Shown here: piece after piece, positions 1 to 7,551 of the stretch
Numbering within the stretch: the stretch's first letter is position 1
Layout of the letters: each line of letters starts with the position of its first letter
Notes under the pieces: generated by a model
Database searches by the model: none
What the model was told of the DNA's origin: nothing
What the model saw: only the letters and a program-made list of their open reading frames with translations
Assembly: GCF_934668725.1 (NCBI RefSeq)
Contig: NZ_CAKUOF010000009.1
Coordinates: 1 to 64,000, forward strand
Length of the DNA stretch: 64,000 nt
Direction: 5' to 3'
DNA from: an uncultured Dysgonomonas sp.
GTDB lineage: Bacteria > Bacteroidota > Bacteroidia > Bacteroidales > Dysgonomonadaceae
Made by a program: the position numbers and the translations under genes

Positions 1-573
1 CACGCTTTTACGGATATTCTTCACTACATAAGCACTATCCGGATAATAGAAGAAATTTTCCAATCGTGTAATCTCATCCGGTAAGATACCATTCTTCATT
101 TTCACAAACCTATATTTCAGATCATTATCCGTTAATCGGTTATTTTCCTGATATTGGTTATAATTACCAAACAAAGAGCAAAGCAGACCGAGTGAAAGAA
201 AAATAATAGCAATCACAGCCTTACTCGACTTAAAATCAATTGTATATTGATTCTTTACAAGGCTCGGTTGCTTAGCTACTGTTTCCAATTGTGCTATTTT
301 CTCATTTAGAAATTCTGAAAAAGAATTATTAGCTTCATCCTGTAACTGTCGCATCGTAGCAATCATTGCGGCAGTATATGCCTTTAATTCTTCCCCTGTA
401 ACACCTTTCTTAGATTCGTCAATAGTTTGTACTATTTTATTTAATAAGTCAACCTTTAGCGCAGACTCTCCATCATCTGCTTTCTTCAAAGATCGTATCT
501 CAATCATAATCTCGGACAGTATCTCTGAAAAGCCGTCCATTGTTATCTGGATATTGTCTATTTTATCATTCAT
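1..573 (-). CDS. Mobilization-region membrane protein, C-terminus beyond window
   Basis: The frame is open from an ATG at 573 to the left edge, giving 191 codons with no stop. The first 115 or so residues are charged and helical, rich in Glu, Lys and Gln, and look like coiled coil. One hydrophobic segment follows (about residues 121-138, AVIAIIFLSLGLLFG), then a charged tail that runs out of the window. The start lies 7 bp after the relaxase stop on the same strand, so it is the third gene of a mobC-relaxase operon. Genes in this position of Bacteroides mobilizable elements are usually unnamed. A role in holding the relaxosome at the membrane is inference; I do not recognise a family. Confidence 0.75.
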   Translation of the reverse strand, partial: MNDKIDNIQITMDGFSEILSEIMIEIRSLKKADDGESALKVDLLNKIVQTIDESKKGVTGEELKAYTAAMIATMRQLQDEANNSFSEFLNEKIAQLETVAKQPSLVKNQYTIDFKSSKAVIAIIFLSLGLLCSLFGNYNQYQENNRLTDNDLKYRFVKMKNGILPDEITRLENFFYYPDSAYVVKNIRKSV

Positions 574-580
574 AATTTAA

Positions 581-1531
581 TTATTTTAATCTGGGTCGTT
601 TATTGTTCTTTCTATTTATTTGTTTTTGCCTGCGTTCCATCTCATTTTGAAAGCGTTCTTCCTGCGGATCTTCACCATGAGTCTGGAATATCGACATTGA
701 GTCTAAACCCTCGATCAGTGAACCAACAATACCGGCTCCCTGACTTTGAGAGTTGCTTTCTTTGGTAAAAGATTGTCCTGTGGTTTTACTCTGAATATAA
801 TTCTGAGCATTGTCTTTTAGCTGCTTATCCAGTTTCAGGTAACTGAAATTACGGTCTACCTCAGAACCTTTGAAAGTCACATCGCCGATGGTAAAGGAAA
901 TACCCTGTACCTCATGGGTCTGTCCTTTATATTTGAAGGAAATGCCTATGCCTTTTTCTTTTAACAGCTTTTCAAAGTCAGTCCAATCGGTTGCTTTTTT
1001 CAAAGCGTCCTTTATTCCATCATGCACCTGATATTTGGTTTTATCCTTGCCTCTTAGCTTATGTTGCTTGACTTTATCCTTTCCTTTACCATAAGACAAT
1101 CCGTATTTATTCTTTATTTTCTTACATACAGCCTCATTGCGGTAACGGTCGTTCTTATCGCTTATCACCTTTCCATTATTGTTGATGCGGTTATAGACGA
1201 TATGTACATGGGGATTTTCGTTGTCATAATGGCGTACGATGATATACTGGGTATCGGTTATATTCATCTCCTGCATATATTCTTTAGCCAATGTTACCAT
1301 AGCCCCGTTGGTAAGCCTGTCAGCATCATCAGGCAGATAACTTAACGATACATGTCCGACAGGATGCTTGATATTCGGTTTCATCAGGCGTTGGGTATTA
1401 AAGCTCCTGATGATACTATCCATATTGGATAGAAGCACCCCCTCGGCAGCAATCATCTTTGCCTCCTGCTTATTCATTACATAGCGGACACATCCTTTAA
1501 ACGCGGCTCTTTGCATAATTTTTCCAATCAT
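581..1531 (-). CDS. MobA-type relaxase (mobilization nuclease)
   Basis: Relaxases nick one strand at oriT through a tyrosine and stay bound to the 5' end during conjugative transfer. This 316-residue protein fits the Relaxase/Mobilization nuclease family of Bacteroidetes. It has an N-terminal Tyr17 in RYVMNK, a His-rich motif HPVGH at residues 56-60, and the metal-binding motif NPHVH with His108 and His110 followed by Asn114. The C-terminal 60 residues are polar and low complexity. Its start overlaps the upstream mobC-like frame by 35 bp, which suggests translational coupling. There is no VirB/Tra set or coupling protein nearby, so transfer would depend on a helper element. The family is clear; the nucleophile assignment is by position only. 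Confidence 0.92.
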   Translation of the reverse strand: MIGKIMQRAAFKGCVRYVMNKQEAKMIAAEGVLLSNMDSIIRSFNTQRLMKPNIKHPVGHVSLSYLPDDADRLTNGAMVTLAKEYMQEMNITDTQYIIVRHYDNENPHVHIVYNRINNNGKVISDKNDRYRNEAVCKKIKNKYGLSYGKGKDKVKQHKLRGKDKTKYQVHDGIKDALKKATDWTDFEKLLKEKGIGISFKYKGQTHEVQGISFTIGDVTFKGSEVDRNFSYLKLDKQLKDNAQNYIQSKTTGQSFTKESNSQSQGAGIVGSLIEGLDSMSIFQTHGEDPQEERFQNEMERRQKQINRKNNKRPRLK

Positions 1532-1877
1532 CTGATAAATGGTTAATAATATTTACAATTATGTTTCGCAGGCTTGTTATCTCTCTTGCTACACTTGTAA
1601 AGCCATCCTTGTTGGCTGACCTTGCCAATTGGTTCAGGTTATTAGCTTTTCCCGATAGTTTGCGAAGCGTATCTGCATCGTCTTTGCCTATACGCTGGAC
1701 TACTTTAGCCGAGAGCAATGAAGAACGGGCGAAACTGCTTAAACTCATACCCGCATCCCGGGCTCTTTTTTTCAAGGCTAGATACTCCATTGTTGTAACC
1801 CTTACACTTATGACTTTCTCTTTCAACCGTGCAGAGACTCTATTTTTTGATACGTTATTTTTTATATTATCATGCAT
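1497..1877 (-). CDS. MobC-type relaxosome accessory protein
   Basis: This 126-residue basic protein begins with a lysine/arginine-rich arm followed by a short beta segment (EKVISVRVTTMEY) and two helices, the layout of a ribbon-helix-helix DNA-binding domain. The second half contains the run LSGKANNLNQLARSAN, typical of MobC proteins that bind beside oriT and help the relaxase open the nick site. It is first in the mobilization operon and faces the GC-rich palindromic region at 1,960-2,270, where the proposed oriT lies. The family assignment rests on size, layout and position. Confidence 0.85.
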   Translation of the reverse strand: MHDNIKNNVSKNRVSARLKEKVISVRVTTMEYLALKKRARDAGMSLSSFARSSLLSAKVVQRIGKDDADTLRKLSGKANNLNQLARSANKDGFTSVAREITSLRNIIVNIINHLSDDWKNYAKSRV

Positions 1878-1979
1878 AATATTCAGCTTGTTTTAATTAA
1901 GATAAACGCTTATTTCTTTAATGCCGTCCACATAAAACTGCGACCAACAGGAGCGGTTTTCCCCTCCGCCAAAGGCGGA

Positions 1980-2015
1980 GCAAGGTCGGAAATGTATACA
2001 TTTCCATAACCTTGC
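1980..2015. repeat. Interrupted palindrome, likely oriT core or relaxosome site
   Basis: The centre (1988-2005) is the perfect palindrome GGAAATGTATACATTTCC. Outside it, GCAAGGT (1980-1986) is matched by ACCTTGC (2009-2015), separated from the core by 1 and 3 bases. The hairpin at 1964-1980 ends exactly where the left arm begins. This could be a MobC or relaxase binding site, or a terminator-like structure. The location upstream of mobC favours oriT. Confidence 0.6.
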
Positions 2016-2242
2016 CATGCGCCTCAACTTGGGAGGATAGCTGCTAACCGGATCCGTGCAATGCCAGAGGACAACCTGATAATTTAGCTGGACTTTGGGC
2101 GATCAGGCACACTGTATAAACTCAGCGAGCTAAACACACAAGACTTCAAAATTTGACAGGTGTTAGCCAGATGAGCTAATGCTCAAAATTCAGCCGGAAC
2201 AAAACACCAATAACTCATCGGTCGGGGATCGCCCGGCGGCAA

Positions 2243-2262
2243 GGGGGGAGACCACTCCTCCC
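2243..2262 (+). other. GC-rich stem-loop beside the HTH gene
   Basis: GGGGGGAG pairs with CTCCTCCC across the 4-base loop ACCA, using one G-T wobble, so it forms best on the plus strand. It lies 17 bp past the stop of the HTH gene. No T-run follows, so it is a poor intrinsic terminator and may belong to the oriT region. Confidence 0.45.
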
Positions 2263-2278
2263 GACGAGCCTAAAAGAG

Positions 2279-2563
2279 TTATTTCTTCTTGGATGAGATA
2301 ACCCGATTAGCAGCTTCGTTTTGTAACTCTTGTTTTGTTCGAATAGGATTTTGCCTTAACCAATCTTCCAATAGCTCTTTTTCAAAGTAGATCATCTTAC
2401 CTTGTGGTTTGTAATGGGGGATTATACCCTTTGATGTGAGCTGATATAAATAGCTCTTAGATAAGTTAAGGAACTTACTTGCTTCTTCAAAAGACAAAAT
2501 CTTTTTAAGGGCATACAAATGTTTCTCTAATGCAGAAACCCTCATTTCTAAATTTTCACTCAT
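2279..2563 (-). CDS. Excisionase-like helix-turn-helix protein
   Basis: This 94-residue protein has a short coiled N-terminus followed by a winged HTH of the excisionase/MerR-like HTH_17 type, about residues 21-70: LSFEEASKFLNLSKSYLYQL is the helix-turn-helix and the next strand (IIPHYKPQGKMIYF) is the wing. Such proteins in Bacteroides elements control excision or mobilization genes. The tail is basic. The gene stands alone between the oriT candidate and an unknown membrane gene. A -7 box and overlapping hairpins lie just upstream. Confidence 0.85.
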   Translation of the reverse strand: MSENLEMRVSALEKHLYALKKILSFEEASKFLNLSKSYLYQLTSKGIIPHYKPQGKMIYFEKELLEDWLRQNPIRTKQELQNEAANRVISSKKK

Positions 2564-2592
2564 AGCAATATGAATTTATAACATTAATAAAT

Positions 2593-2636
2593 GGGGTTGC
2601 GCATACCCCTGTTTTTTGTCGACAGGGGCAAATATA
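2593..2636 (-). promoter_or_regulatory. Promoter and overlapping inverted repeats of the HTH gene
   Basis: On the minus strand TATATTTG (2636-2629) matches the Bacteroidetes -7 consensus; no good -33 box sits at the right distance. Two inverted repeats share one arm: CCCCTGT (2606-2612) with ACAGGGG (2622-2628), and GGGGT (2593-2597) with ACCCC (2605-2609) around a TGCGCA centre. They overlap the expected start of transcription, so they may be an operator, perhaps autoregulatory. Confidence 0.55.
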
Positions 2637-2687
2637 AATTGATATTTAGGGAGTTATGTTTGAGAGGGTAAAAGTCTCAATGTATTC

Positions 2688-3509
2688 TCAATGTTCTTGC
2701 AGTTCTTTGATATACTTGTCTATGATATGAGAATCTTTTGGCGGGTAGTCTTGGTTTGTACTAACAGTACTGGAGATATTGTCCTGATTTAGAAATACAC
2801 CTTTTTCGGATGTAAGAAATATCTTGTTCTGTGCACATACAGCTTGCCAACTGCTTGTTATATAGCAGCGTTTATTTAATTCGTTAAATAGATAGATAAG
2901 GAGTTTGTTTTTCTTACTGGCAATTCTCAATGGCTGTTTTGTTGTACAGGATAGGATTTGCTGCATAATATCAATAGTCATTGCAGTATCTAATATCTTT
3001 ATTTTATTTACACACTCTACAAGAGTTTCTATCTGTTTTTCATTAAGGGTTGATTTAAAATCTTTTATTATAATTTCCGGTTGTGGTGCTTGTAATTCAG
3101 GTTCAGGTACTTTATCAAACTTATCAGTATTGACTTTAAACAGCAAATCGAATGTTGTATCTATTTGACTTTGTTTTTCTGTGGATAGATTCCCATAAGA
3201 TACTCGATTCTTATACTCTGAAAACTGATTGTCAAGATATTCTTTTTCCTCTTCTTTATTCATATTATTATATTTAATCACTGTTCTCATATAATGAGGA
3301 GTAAACTGAATATCTTTGAATAGTAAAGTAAGAAAACTAAACCAACTGAATATAGCTACAAAGCCAAAGAGAATACAAGCTAATGGAAACCAAAGATGGG
3401 CTAAGAATGTGTTTTTCTTTTTCAATAGCTCATATTTATTCATCAAAGAATTCCATATCTTTTGATTGGCTTCTCTTTGAGAGTATTTTATATAAGCTAG
3501 TTTATTCAT
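2688..3509 (-). CDS. Unknown membrane-anchored protein of the mobile element
   Basis: I do not recognise this 273-residue protein. Residues 1-38 are basic and cytoplasmic-looking; about 39-66 form one or two closely spaced hydrophobic segments (LWFPLACILFGFVAIFSWFSFL). A Glu/Lys-rich stretch and a Pro-rich linker (PEPELQAPQPE) follow. The C-terminal 130 residues look folded, with a helix-rich stretch containing EKQIETLVECVNKIKI and a later SSWQAVCAQNK. It lies among mobilization genes and has the AT-rich composition of the cargo genes. It is probably a real gene because of its length and clear layout, but its function is unknown. Confidence 0.7.
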   Translation of the reverse strand: MNKLAYIKYSQREANQKIWNSLMNKYELLKKKNTFLAHLWFPLACILFGFVAIFSWFSFLTLLFKDIQFTPHYMRTVIKYNNMNKEEEKEYLDNQFSEYKNRVSYGNLSTEKQSQIDTTFDLLFKVNTDKFDKVPEPELQAPQPEIIIKDFKSTLNEKQIETLVECVNKIKILDTAMTIDIMQQILSCTTKQPLRIASKKNKLLIYLFNELNKRCYITSSWQAVCAQNKIFLTSEKGVFLNQDNISSTVSTNQDYPPKDSHIIDKYIKELQEH

Positions 3510-3619
3510 GTAATGTTTTTTTTACATTCATAACAAAACTAATAAAAAGAAGAGGTACAGCAAAATGGTTGGTTGATTTATCTGTGTATTACAAATTATT
3601 GTCTATAACGTAGTGTATC

Positions 3620-4156
3620 TTATTTGAATAAACCTTTTAAATAAGATGCCATATGTTTTAATTCAATTTTATGTTCTTTCTCTATTCTCATCGTACTAAT
3701 AATGAAAAAAACAATGTAACAGTCAATATACATATCCTTTAGGTCGAAGATAACACCTCCCAGTAGTTTAAAATACAGAAAATCAAGTACTCCTTTTTCC
3801 CAAACTAATATACCCAAGTATCCACATATATACCCTGCTGTAAGAAAACAAAAAGAAATATCAAGCATTTTATTGTTCGGAGCAATTCCTTTAAAAAAAC
3901 GATAGAATAGAAATAATACAAACCAGATCAATGGAAATAAAATAATATGAAATGTTAATCCTGCATCCATACCTGTTTTCTTATAGATTGAATCATTCAC
4001 GAAACTATACTTACTGTTAAATGTCGGTTTGAAATCTAATAATTGAGGTATAATCTCGCAATTAATATCCATAAATGAATGATAGATAATTAATTTAGCT
4101 GCTTGATCTATTATAACCAACAATACAATTAATAATATAATATTTCGTGTTCTCAT
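3620..4156 (-). CDS. LspA-like (signal peptidase II family) membrane protein, degenerate
   Basis: LspA is the inner-membrane aspartyl peptidase that cuts lipoprotein signal peptides. This 178-residue protein has the usual size and four hydrophobic segments, an N-terminal DQAAK motif (residues 17-21) like the conserved DQ-x-x-K of LspA, an FNSKYSF segment in the place of the N-x-G-x-AF motif, and near the end VLDF and FDLKDMYI, matching VVDF and FNVADSAI. The second catalytic Asp is therefore kept as KD. The first, in the GN-x-x-DR motif, is not: the corresponding stretch GILVWEKG has Trp or Glu there. The next gene downstream (transcribed from 5014) encodes a lipoprotein. It may be an inactive relative with another role, or a target-mimic; the family call is by motif only. 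Confidence 0.6.
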   Translation of the reverse strand: MRTRNIILLIVLLVIIDQAAKLIIYHSFMDINCEIIPQLLDFKPTFNSKYSFVNDSIYKKTGMDAGLTFHIILFPLIWFVLFLFYRFFKGIAPNNKMLDISFCFLTAGYICGYLGILVWEKGVLDFLYFKLLGGVIFDLKDMYIDCYIVFFIISTMRIEKEHKIELKHMASYLKGLFK

Positions 4157-4399
4157 ATGTATGCGCCAAAATTATGAAATGGTCATTTATTGGTATTTAC
4201 CTAATCATTCTCTTTTATCCTTGACAAACCCGATAGCTTTTTTATTACAGTCATTTCTTCTTCTGAAACCAGTATTTTTGACAATTCAAATGCGATACAT
4301 GGAACTGTCTCTGGACAATATATGGACACAACTCCATTTGATCCCAAGTAAGTAATGGAGCTATTATTATTTCACCATCAATCTAATCTATAAATATAT

Positions 4400-5014
4400 C
4401 TAATGCATTTTCACCAATTTAAATTCATAATATTGAGTAAGCCATGCTATAGTATCGGATTCCGCAACCATATCAGACAAAGACTGAAAGGTTGAGTTGT
4501 CATAAAAGAATCTGTCTATTTTTGCTATTTCATAAGCCTGCCAATTTCCGCTATGTCCACCACTCCATAAGTCACTGCCTTCTATTTCTTTTCCTTTATG
4601 GTTAATGAAATAGAAGGCCTTATTTATCAAAAAATCTTCTTCATTAAGAAATACACCCCAATATTGATTGCCTGTATACCACAAGGTATCATTAGATAAT
4701 TTTAAAGGAAAATCACGAACTGTCTTATTATACTTAAGATACAGACTGTCCTTCACCAGATCAATAACGAATGTGTCGCAAGGGCTTTCTCCAATGGAAT
4801 GTTTCCAAAAATCACTTATAAACTCGTTGCCTACACCTTGCTTTTCCCCTTTAGGTCCAACATATACGTTAAAATCTTTTATTTCATGCTTCCCTGTATA
4901 TGCATATTCATATATTGTCGGCTTAATAGGTTCGGGAGTTGGGCTTGAACTATCATCATTACATGATGAAAGAAGTAATACGATCACTGTCAATAAGGCT
5001 AATTTTGTTTTCAT
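4400..5014 (-). CDS. Hypothetical lipoprotein
   Basis: The protein has 204 residues, with a lipoprotein signal peptide ending LLLSSC (Cys18) followed by Asn-Asp-Asp and a Ser/Pro-rich linker. The mature part is a beta-rich soluble domain with many aromatic residues. I see no recognised motif. Aspartates after the lipidated Cys fit surface export signals in Bacteroidetes only loosely. It lies between the LspA-like gene and the Crp/Fnr regulator, all on the minus strand with gaps of 58 and 243 bp, as probable cargo of the mobile element. Confidence 0.75.
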   Translation of the reverse strand: MKTKLALLTVIVLLLSSCNDDSSSPTPEPIKPTIYEYAYTGKHEIKDFNVYVGPKGEKQGVGNEFISDFWKHSIGESPCDTFVIDLVKDSLYLKYNKTVRDFPLKLSNDTLWYTGNQYWGVFLNEEDFLINKAFYFINHKGKEIEGSDLWSGGHSGNWQAYEIAKIDRFFYDNSTFQSLSDMVAESDTIAWLTQYYEFKLVKMH

Positions 5015-5072
5015 TTTGTTTCTCGTTAAAAATTATACAAAAATAGACCAATGGAATGAAAATATCCTTGAT

Positions 5073-5651
5073 TCAAATCAAGGTTTGTTCGTGAATAACA
5101 TTTTTTCGAATTCGGCTCAAAGTCTCCGGCGTAATTTTTATAAATGAGGCTATTTCTCTTAAACTGACTAAATTCAAAATTTCGGGATAACGCTCTATCA
5201 GTTTCAAATAGCGTTCTTTTGGTGAATCGCAATATAACGAAACTAATCTGCTGTAGATATCCTCCAATAAAGTTTCGGCTAGTTCTGCTCGAAGATTTTT
5301 ATTGTGAAAATGATCGTAAAAAATATTGAGCTCATTATGTGTAAGGTTTAAGACCGTGGAATCTTTAATTGCTTGGGCATCAACTGTAGATATCTTTTTT
5401 ATCTGGAAAGAGCCATAATCAACAACAAAATCATTCTCAAAACTATAACCTACAATTTGATCTTTTCCATCCGAAGTATATCCCAAATACCTAAACCCAC
5501 CTTTCAAAATGAAGCCTACATGATTATGAGCTTCTCCTTGCCGTACATACAAATCATTCCTTTTATATTCAGATAAAATGCCCTTCTTTATGAAGAAATC
5601 TTTTATATCAGCAATCCCTTTAAGTTCAAGATGTTTATTGAAAACAGCCAT
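5073..5651 (-). CDS. Crp/Fnr family transcriptional regulator
   Basis: This 192-residue protein has an N-terminal cyclic-nucleotide-binding-like beta barrel (about 10-115; VGFILKGGFRYLGY and VVDYGSFQIKK are the strand pattern) and a C-terminal winged HTH (about 145-185; LREIASFIKITPETLSRIRK). The last helix matches the recognition helix of Bacteroidetes Crp-like regulators (I-T-P-E-T-L-S-R-I/L-R). No Fe-S cysteines are seen, so an Fnr-type oxygen sensor is unlikely. It probably controls neighbouring cargo genes. Confidence 0.88.
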   Translation of the reverse strand: MAVFNKHLELKGIADIKDFFIKKGILSEYKRNDLYVRQGEAHNHVGFILKGGFRYLGYTSDGKDQIVGYSFENDFVVDYGSFQIKKISTVDAQAIKDSTVLNLTHNELNIFYDHFHNKNLRAELAETLLEDIYSRLVSLYCDSPKERYLKLIERYPEILNLVSLREIASFIKITPETLSRIRKNVIHEQTLI

Positions 5652-5738
5652 TGGGTAAGTTTACTAATTATTTCTATTGTATATTTTTCCGTCGGAAGTA
5701 GTATGTTCCAAAATGGAACTAACTGAATTTTCATCTAA

Positions 5739-6863
5739 TTATTCTAAACTAATTTCAGGCAATGAATTTACGGCTTTTTCTTTTAATGAATCTACCGCAC
5801 GAGTATATTTCTCGGTGTGTTTCAATCCGCTATGCCCTAAAAGTGATGCAACGGTTTTTATATCAGTCTGGCATTCACCTAAAAGATTAACAGCAAAAGA
5901 GTGTCGGGCACAATGCCATGTTATGTGTTTGTCTATCCCTGCACGCGCGACCCATGTTCTAAGAGCTTTTAAACACCCTGTATGACTCGGCAATTTGAAT
6001 ATATAATCATCTTTCGTTGGCTTCTCTCCAATAAGACTGAATAAGGTTTGACTAAGAGGAATGATAACAATAGAGTTTTTTGAATGTCCTTTCGTTTTAG
6101 CTTGTTCGAATTTTATTCTTTTGCCTGAATAATCCACATTGCTATATTTCAGATCTACCACATCGCAATATCTTAAACCTGCATATAGACAGAATAGGAA
6201 AGCTTTCTTTATATCTCCATTCTGATATGGTGTTTTCGCAAGCTCTTGTATTTCTTCCAATGTCAGTACATCCTTAGTCAAAGCAGTATCATCGACAATA
6301 CAAGAAACACCATTAGTCGGATTTTTATGGAATATATCTTTTTCAGTGGCATATTTGACAACTTTTTTAAAACGCTGGAAATATCCTCTTGCACCCTCTC
6401 CAATCGAACGGTTTTGCAGATATTCGACAAATTTAACCATCATATCTTTATCCATCTGCTCAGGTTTAATATAATTCTTCATTGTCGGGTATGATTCAGC
6501 TAAGAAGTTCTTAAACCGCTGTAAACTGCCTTGCATCATTCTCAAATCTTTCTTTGTATAAGTATCTACATAGTTTTGAAAGAATTCAAGGAAATTAATT
6601 CTTTTCTTTACCGGACTTACTAAGCCAAAAGCAGAATGATTTAATTCTGTCTCTCTAGCTGTTCTTATTTCTTCTGCTAATTGGAGTGTTTCTTTATTCT
6701 GTTGTCTTTCAAAAGTGTTCTTTGGTTTATCCACAATGTAGAGTTTAAGGTATTCCTTAACCCTTACACCATCCCGATAAATATCCAAATAAAGGGATAT
6801 ATTGCCATTCGATAAGGCTTTCTCCCTTAACGTAACATTGTTCTTTTTTGTCCCTTTTCTCAT
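5739..6863 (-). CDS. Tyrosine integrase of the mobile element
   Basis: Site-specific recombinase of 374 residues that integrates and excises the element. The N-terminal part (1-90) is an arm-binding-like domain, followed by a SAM-like core-binding domain (about 92-190) and the catalytic domain. All catalytic residues are visible: Arg231 in AGLRYCD, Lys256/258 in KTKGHS, His317 and Arg320 in WHCAR, His344 in LLGHSG, and the nucleophile Tyr353 in EKYTR. It is the last gene of the element, as usual for integrases placed next to an attachment site. It therefore marks the right end, with the att site expected between its start and about 7,130. Confidence 0.95.
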   Translation of the reverse strand: MRKGTKKNNVTLREKALSNGNISLYLDIYRDGVRVKEYLKLYIVDKPKNTFERQQNKETLQLAEEIRTARETELNHSAFGLVSPVKKRINFLEFFQNYVDTYTKKDLRMMQGSLQRFKNFLAESYPTMKNYIKPEQMDKDMMVKFVEYLQNRSIGEGARGYFQRFKKVVKYATEKDIFHKNPTNGVSCIVDDTALTKDVLTLEEIQELAKTPYQNGDIKKAFLFCLYAGLRYCDVVDLKYSNVDYSGKRIKFEQAKTKGHSKNSIVIIPLSQTLFSLIGEKPTKDDYIFKLPSHTGCLKALRTWVARAGIDKHITWHCARHSFAVNLLGECQTDIKTVASLLGHSGLKHTEKYTRAVDSLKEKAVNSLPEISLE

Positions 6864-7179
6864 ATTATTTGTTTTATTGCCTTTTTCTGTGTTTATTATA
6901 CGCTTCTAGTGCTTGGTTTCAAAGGTAATAAAAGATTTTAATCGGGGGACAAAATAGGGACAAAAAGTTGAAAAAAATAAGAAAATAGCCATAATTAGCT
7001 AAAACATCAATAAATATAAAATACTGATATATAGAATTTTATTTGTTTTTAATTTACTTTATTTGATAGGTATTGTACCGGCTCTGGGTACTGTAAAAAT
7101 GCCTGATGGAGAAATCTGTCAGGCTTTTATTTTAAGCTAAGGTTTTGAGAGCCTTTTCTAAAGAAGCGACAAATAATAT
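6864..7179. other. Intergenic region at the right end of the mobile element
   Basis: No gene is seen. On the minus strand TACCTTTG (6927-6920) is a -7 box for the integrase. Directly upstream lie two copies of GGGACAAAA (6946-6954 and 6957-6965), 11 bp apart, about one helical turn. A 7-base-loop hairpin GTACC/GGTAC (7075-7091) and a terminator (7101-7130) follow on the plus strand. The attachment core should lie here, but it cannot be fixed without the other end of the element. Confidence 0.55.
7101..7130 (+). terminator. Intrinsic terminator without an upstream plus-strand gene
   Basis: GCCTGA (7101-7106) pairs with TCAGGC (7119-7124) around a 12-base loop and is followed by TTTTATTTT. No plus-strand gene precedes it inside the window. 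It may be the terminator of a host gene or RNA into whose 3' end the element inserted. Confidence 0.6.
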
Positions 7180-7374
7180 TCACCTTACTTTATTACTTTC
7201 GTAGATAAAATCGCTTAAACTCTGACTTGTATAATCTGAGAAGTCACCTGTTGTTGCAAGTTTACAATCATAGGTTGAATATTTTTGAAGTATTTCCCCT
7301 GTAAACGAGATTACATACCCCTGCTCTGTAACTTTTAGTATTTCTCTTATTTCCGATGCTTTTATATCGGACAT
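7180..7374 (-). CDS. Small hypothetical protein
   Basis: This 64-residue frame starts with ATG and is acidic and soluble, with no signal peptide or known motif. It stands alone between the mobile element and the LytTR gene. Composition and length are compatible with a real small protein, but there is no strong support beyond the open frame; upstream, AAAAAG precedes the ATG. Confidence 0.4.
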   Translation of the reverse strand: MSDIKASEIREILKVTEQGYVISFTGEILQKYSTYDCKLATTGDFSDYTSQSLSDFIYESNKVR

Positions 7375-7551
7375 CTTTTTGTGGATTTTGATTGTATCAT
7401 ATTTAAATACAGCTGATTAAGGTGTTGTAAAGTAAATTAAAAGGAGAACATGAAAATAGATACAATTTTCAATATATGAACGGGTGCAGAGTAGTCTTGT
7501 AAATACTTATCTTTTATAATATCCAATAGATAAAATATTAACTACAACAAA

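Larger units (their letters stand above)
1878..2278. other. Candidate oriT region, GC-rich intergenic DNA
   Basis: This 400 bp stretch contains no convincing gene and is visibly richer in G and C than its surroundings. It contains a 7 bp hairpin CTCCGCC/GGCGGAG with a 3-base loop (1964-1980), a perfect 18 bp palindrome flanked by longer arms (1980-2015), GAGC/GCTC and TTAGC/GCTAA small stems (2163-2184), and an 8 bp inverted pair GGGCGATC (2097-2104) and GATCGCCC (2227-2234). It sits directly upstream of the mobC-relaxase operon, where oriT is normally found. The exact nick site cannot be told from the sequence. Confidence 0.6.

Noticed and set aside
4161..4355. 64-residue plus-strand frame beside the LspA-like gene
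   Set aside because: It starts at the divergent gene's own start region, has no motif and resembles random AT-rich translation.
7075..7091. tRNA fragment
   Set aside because: The stem and loop sizes fit a T-arm but the loop lacks TTC and no acceptor stem or other arms are present.
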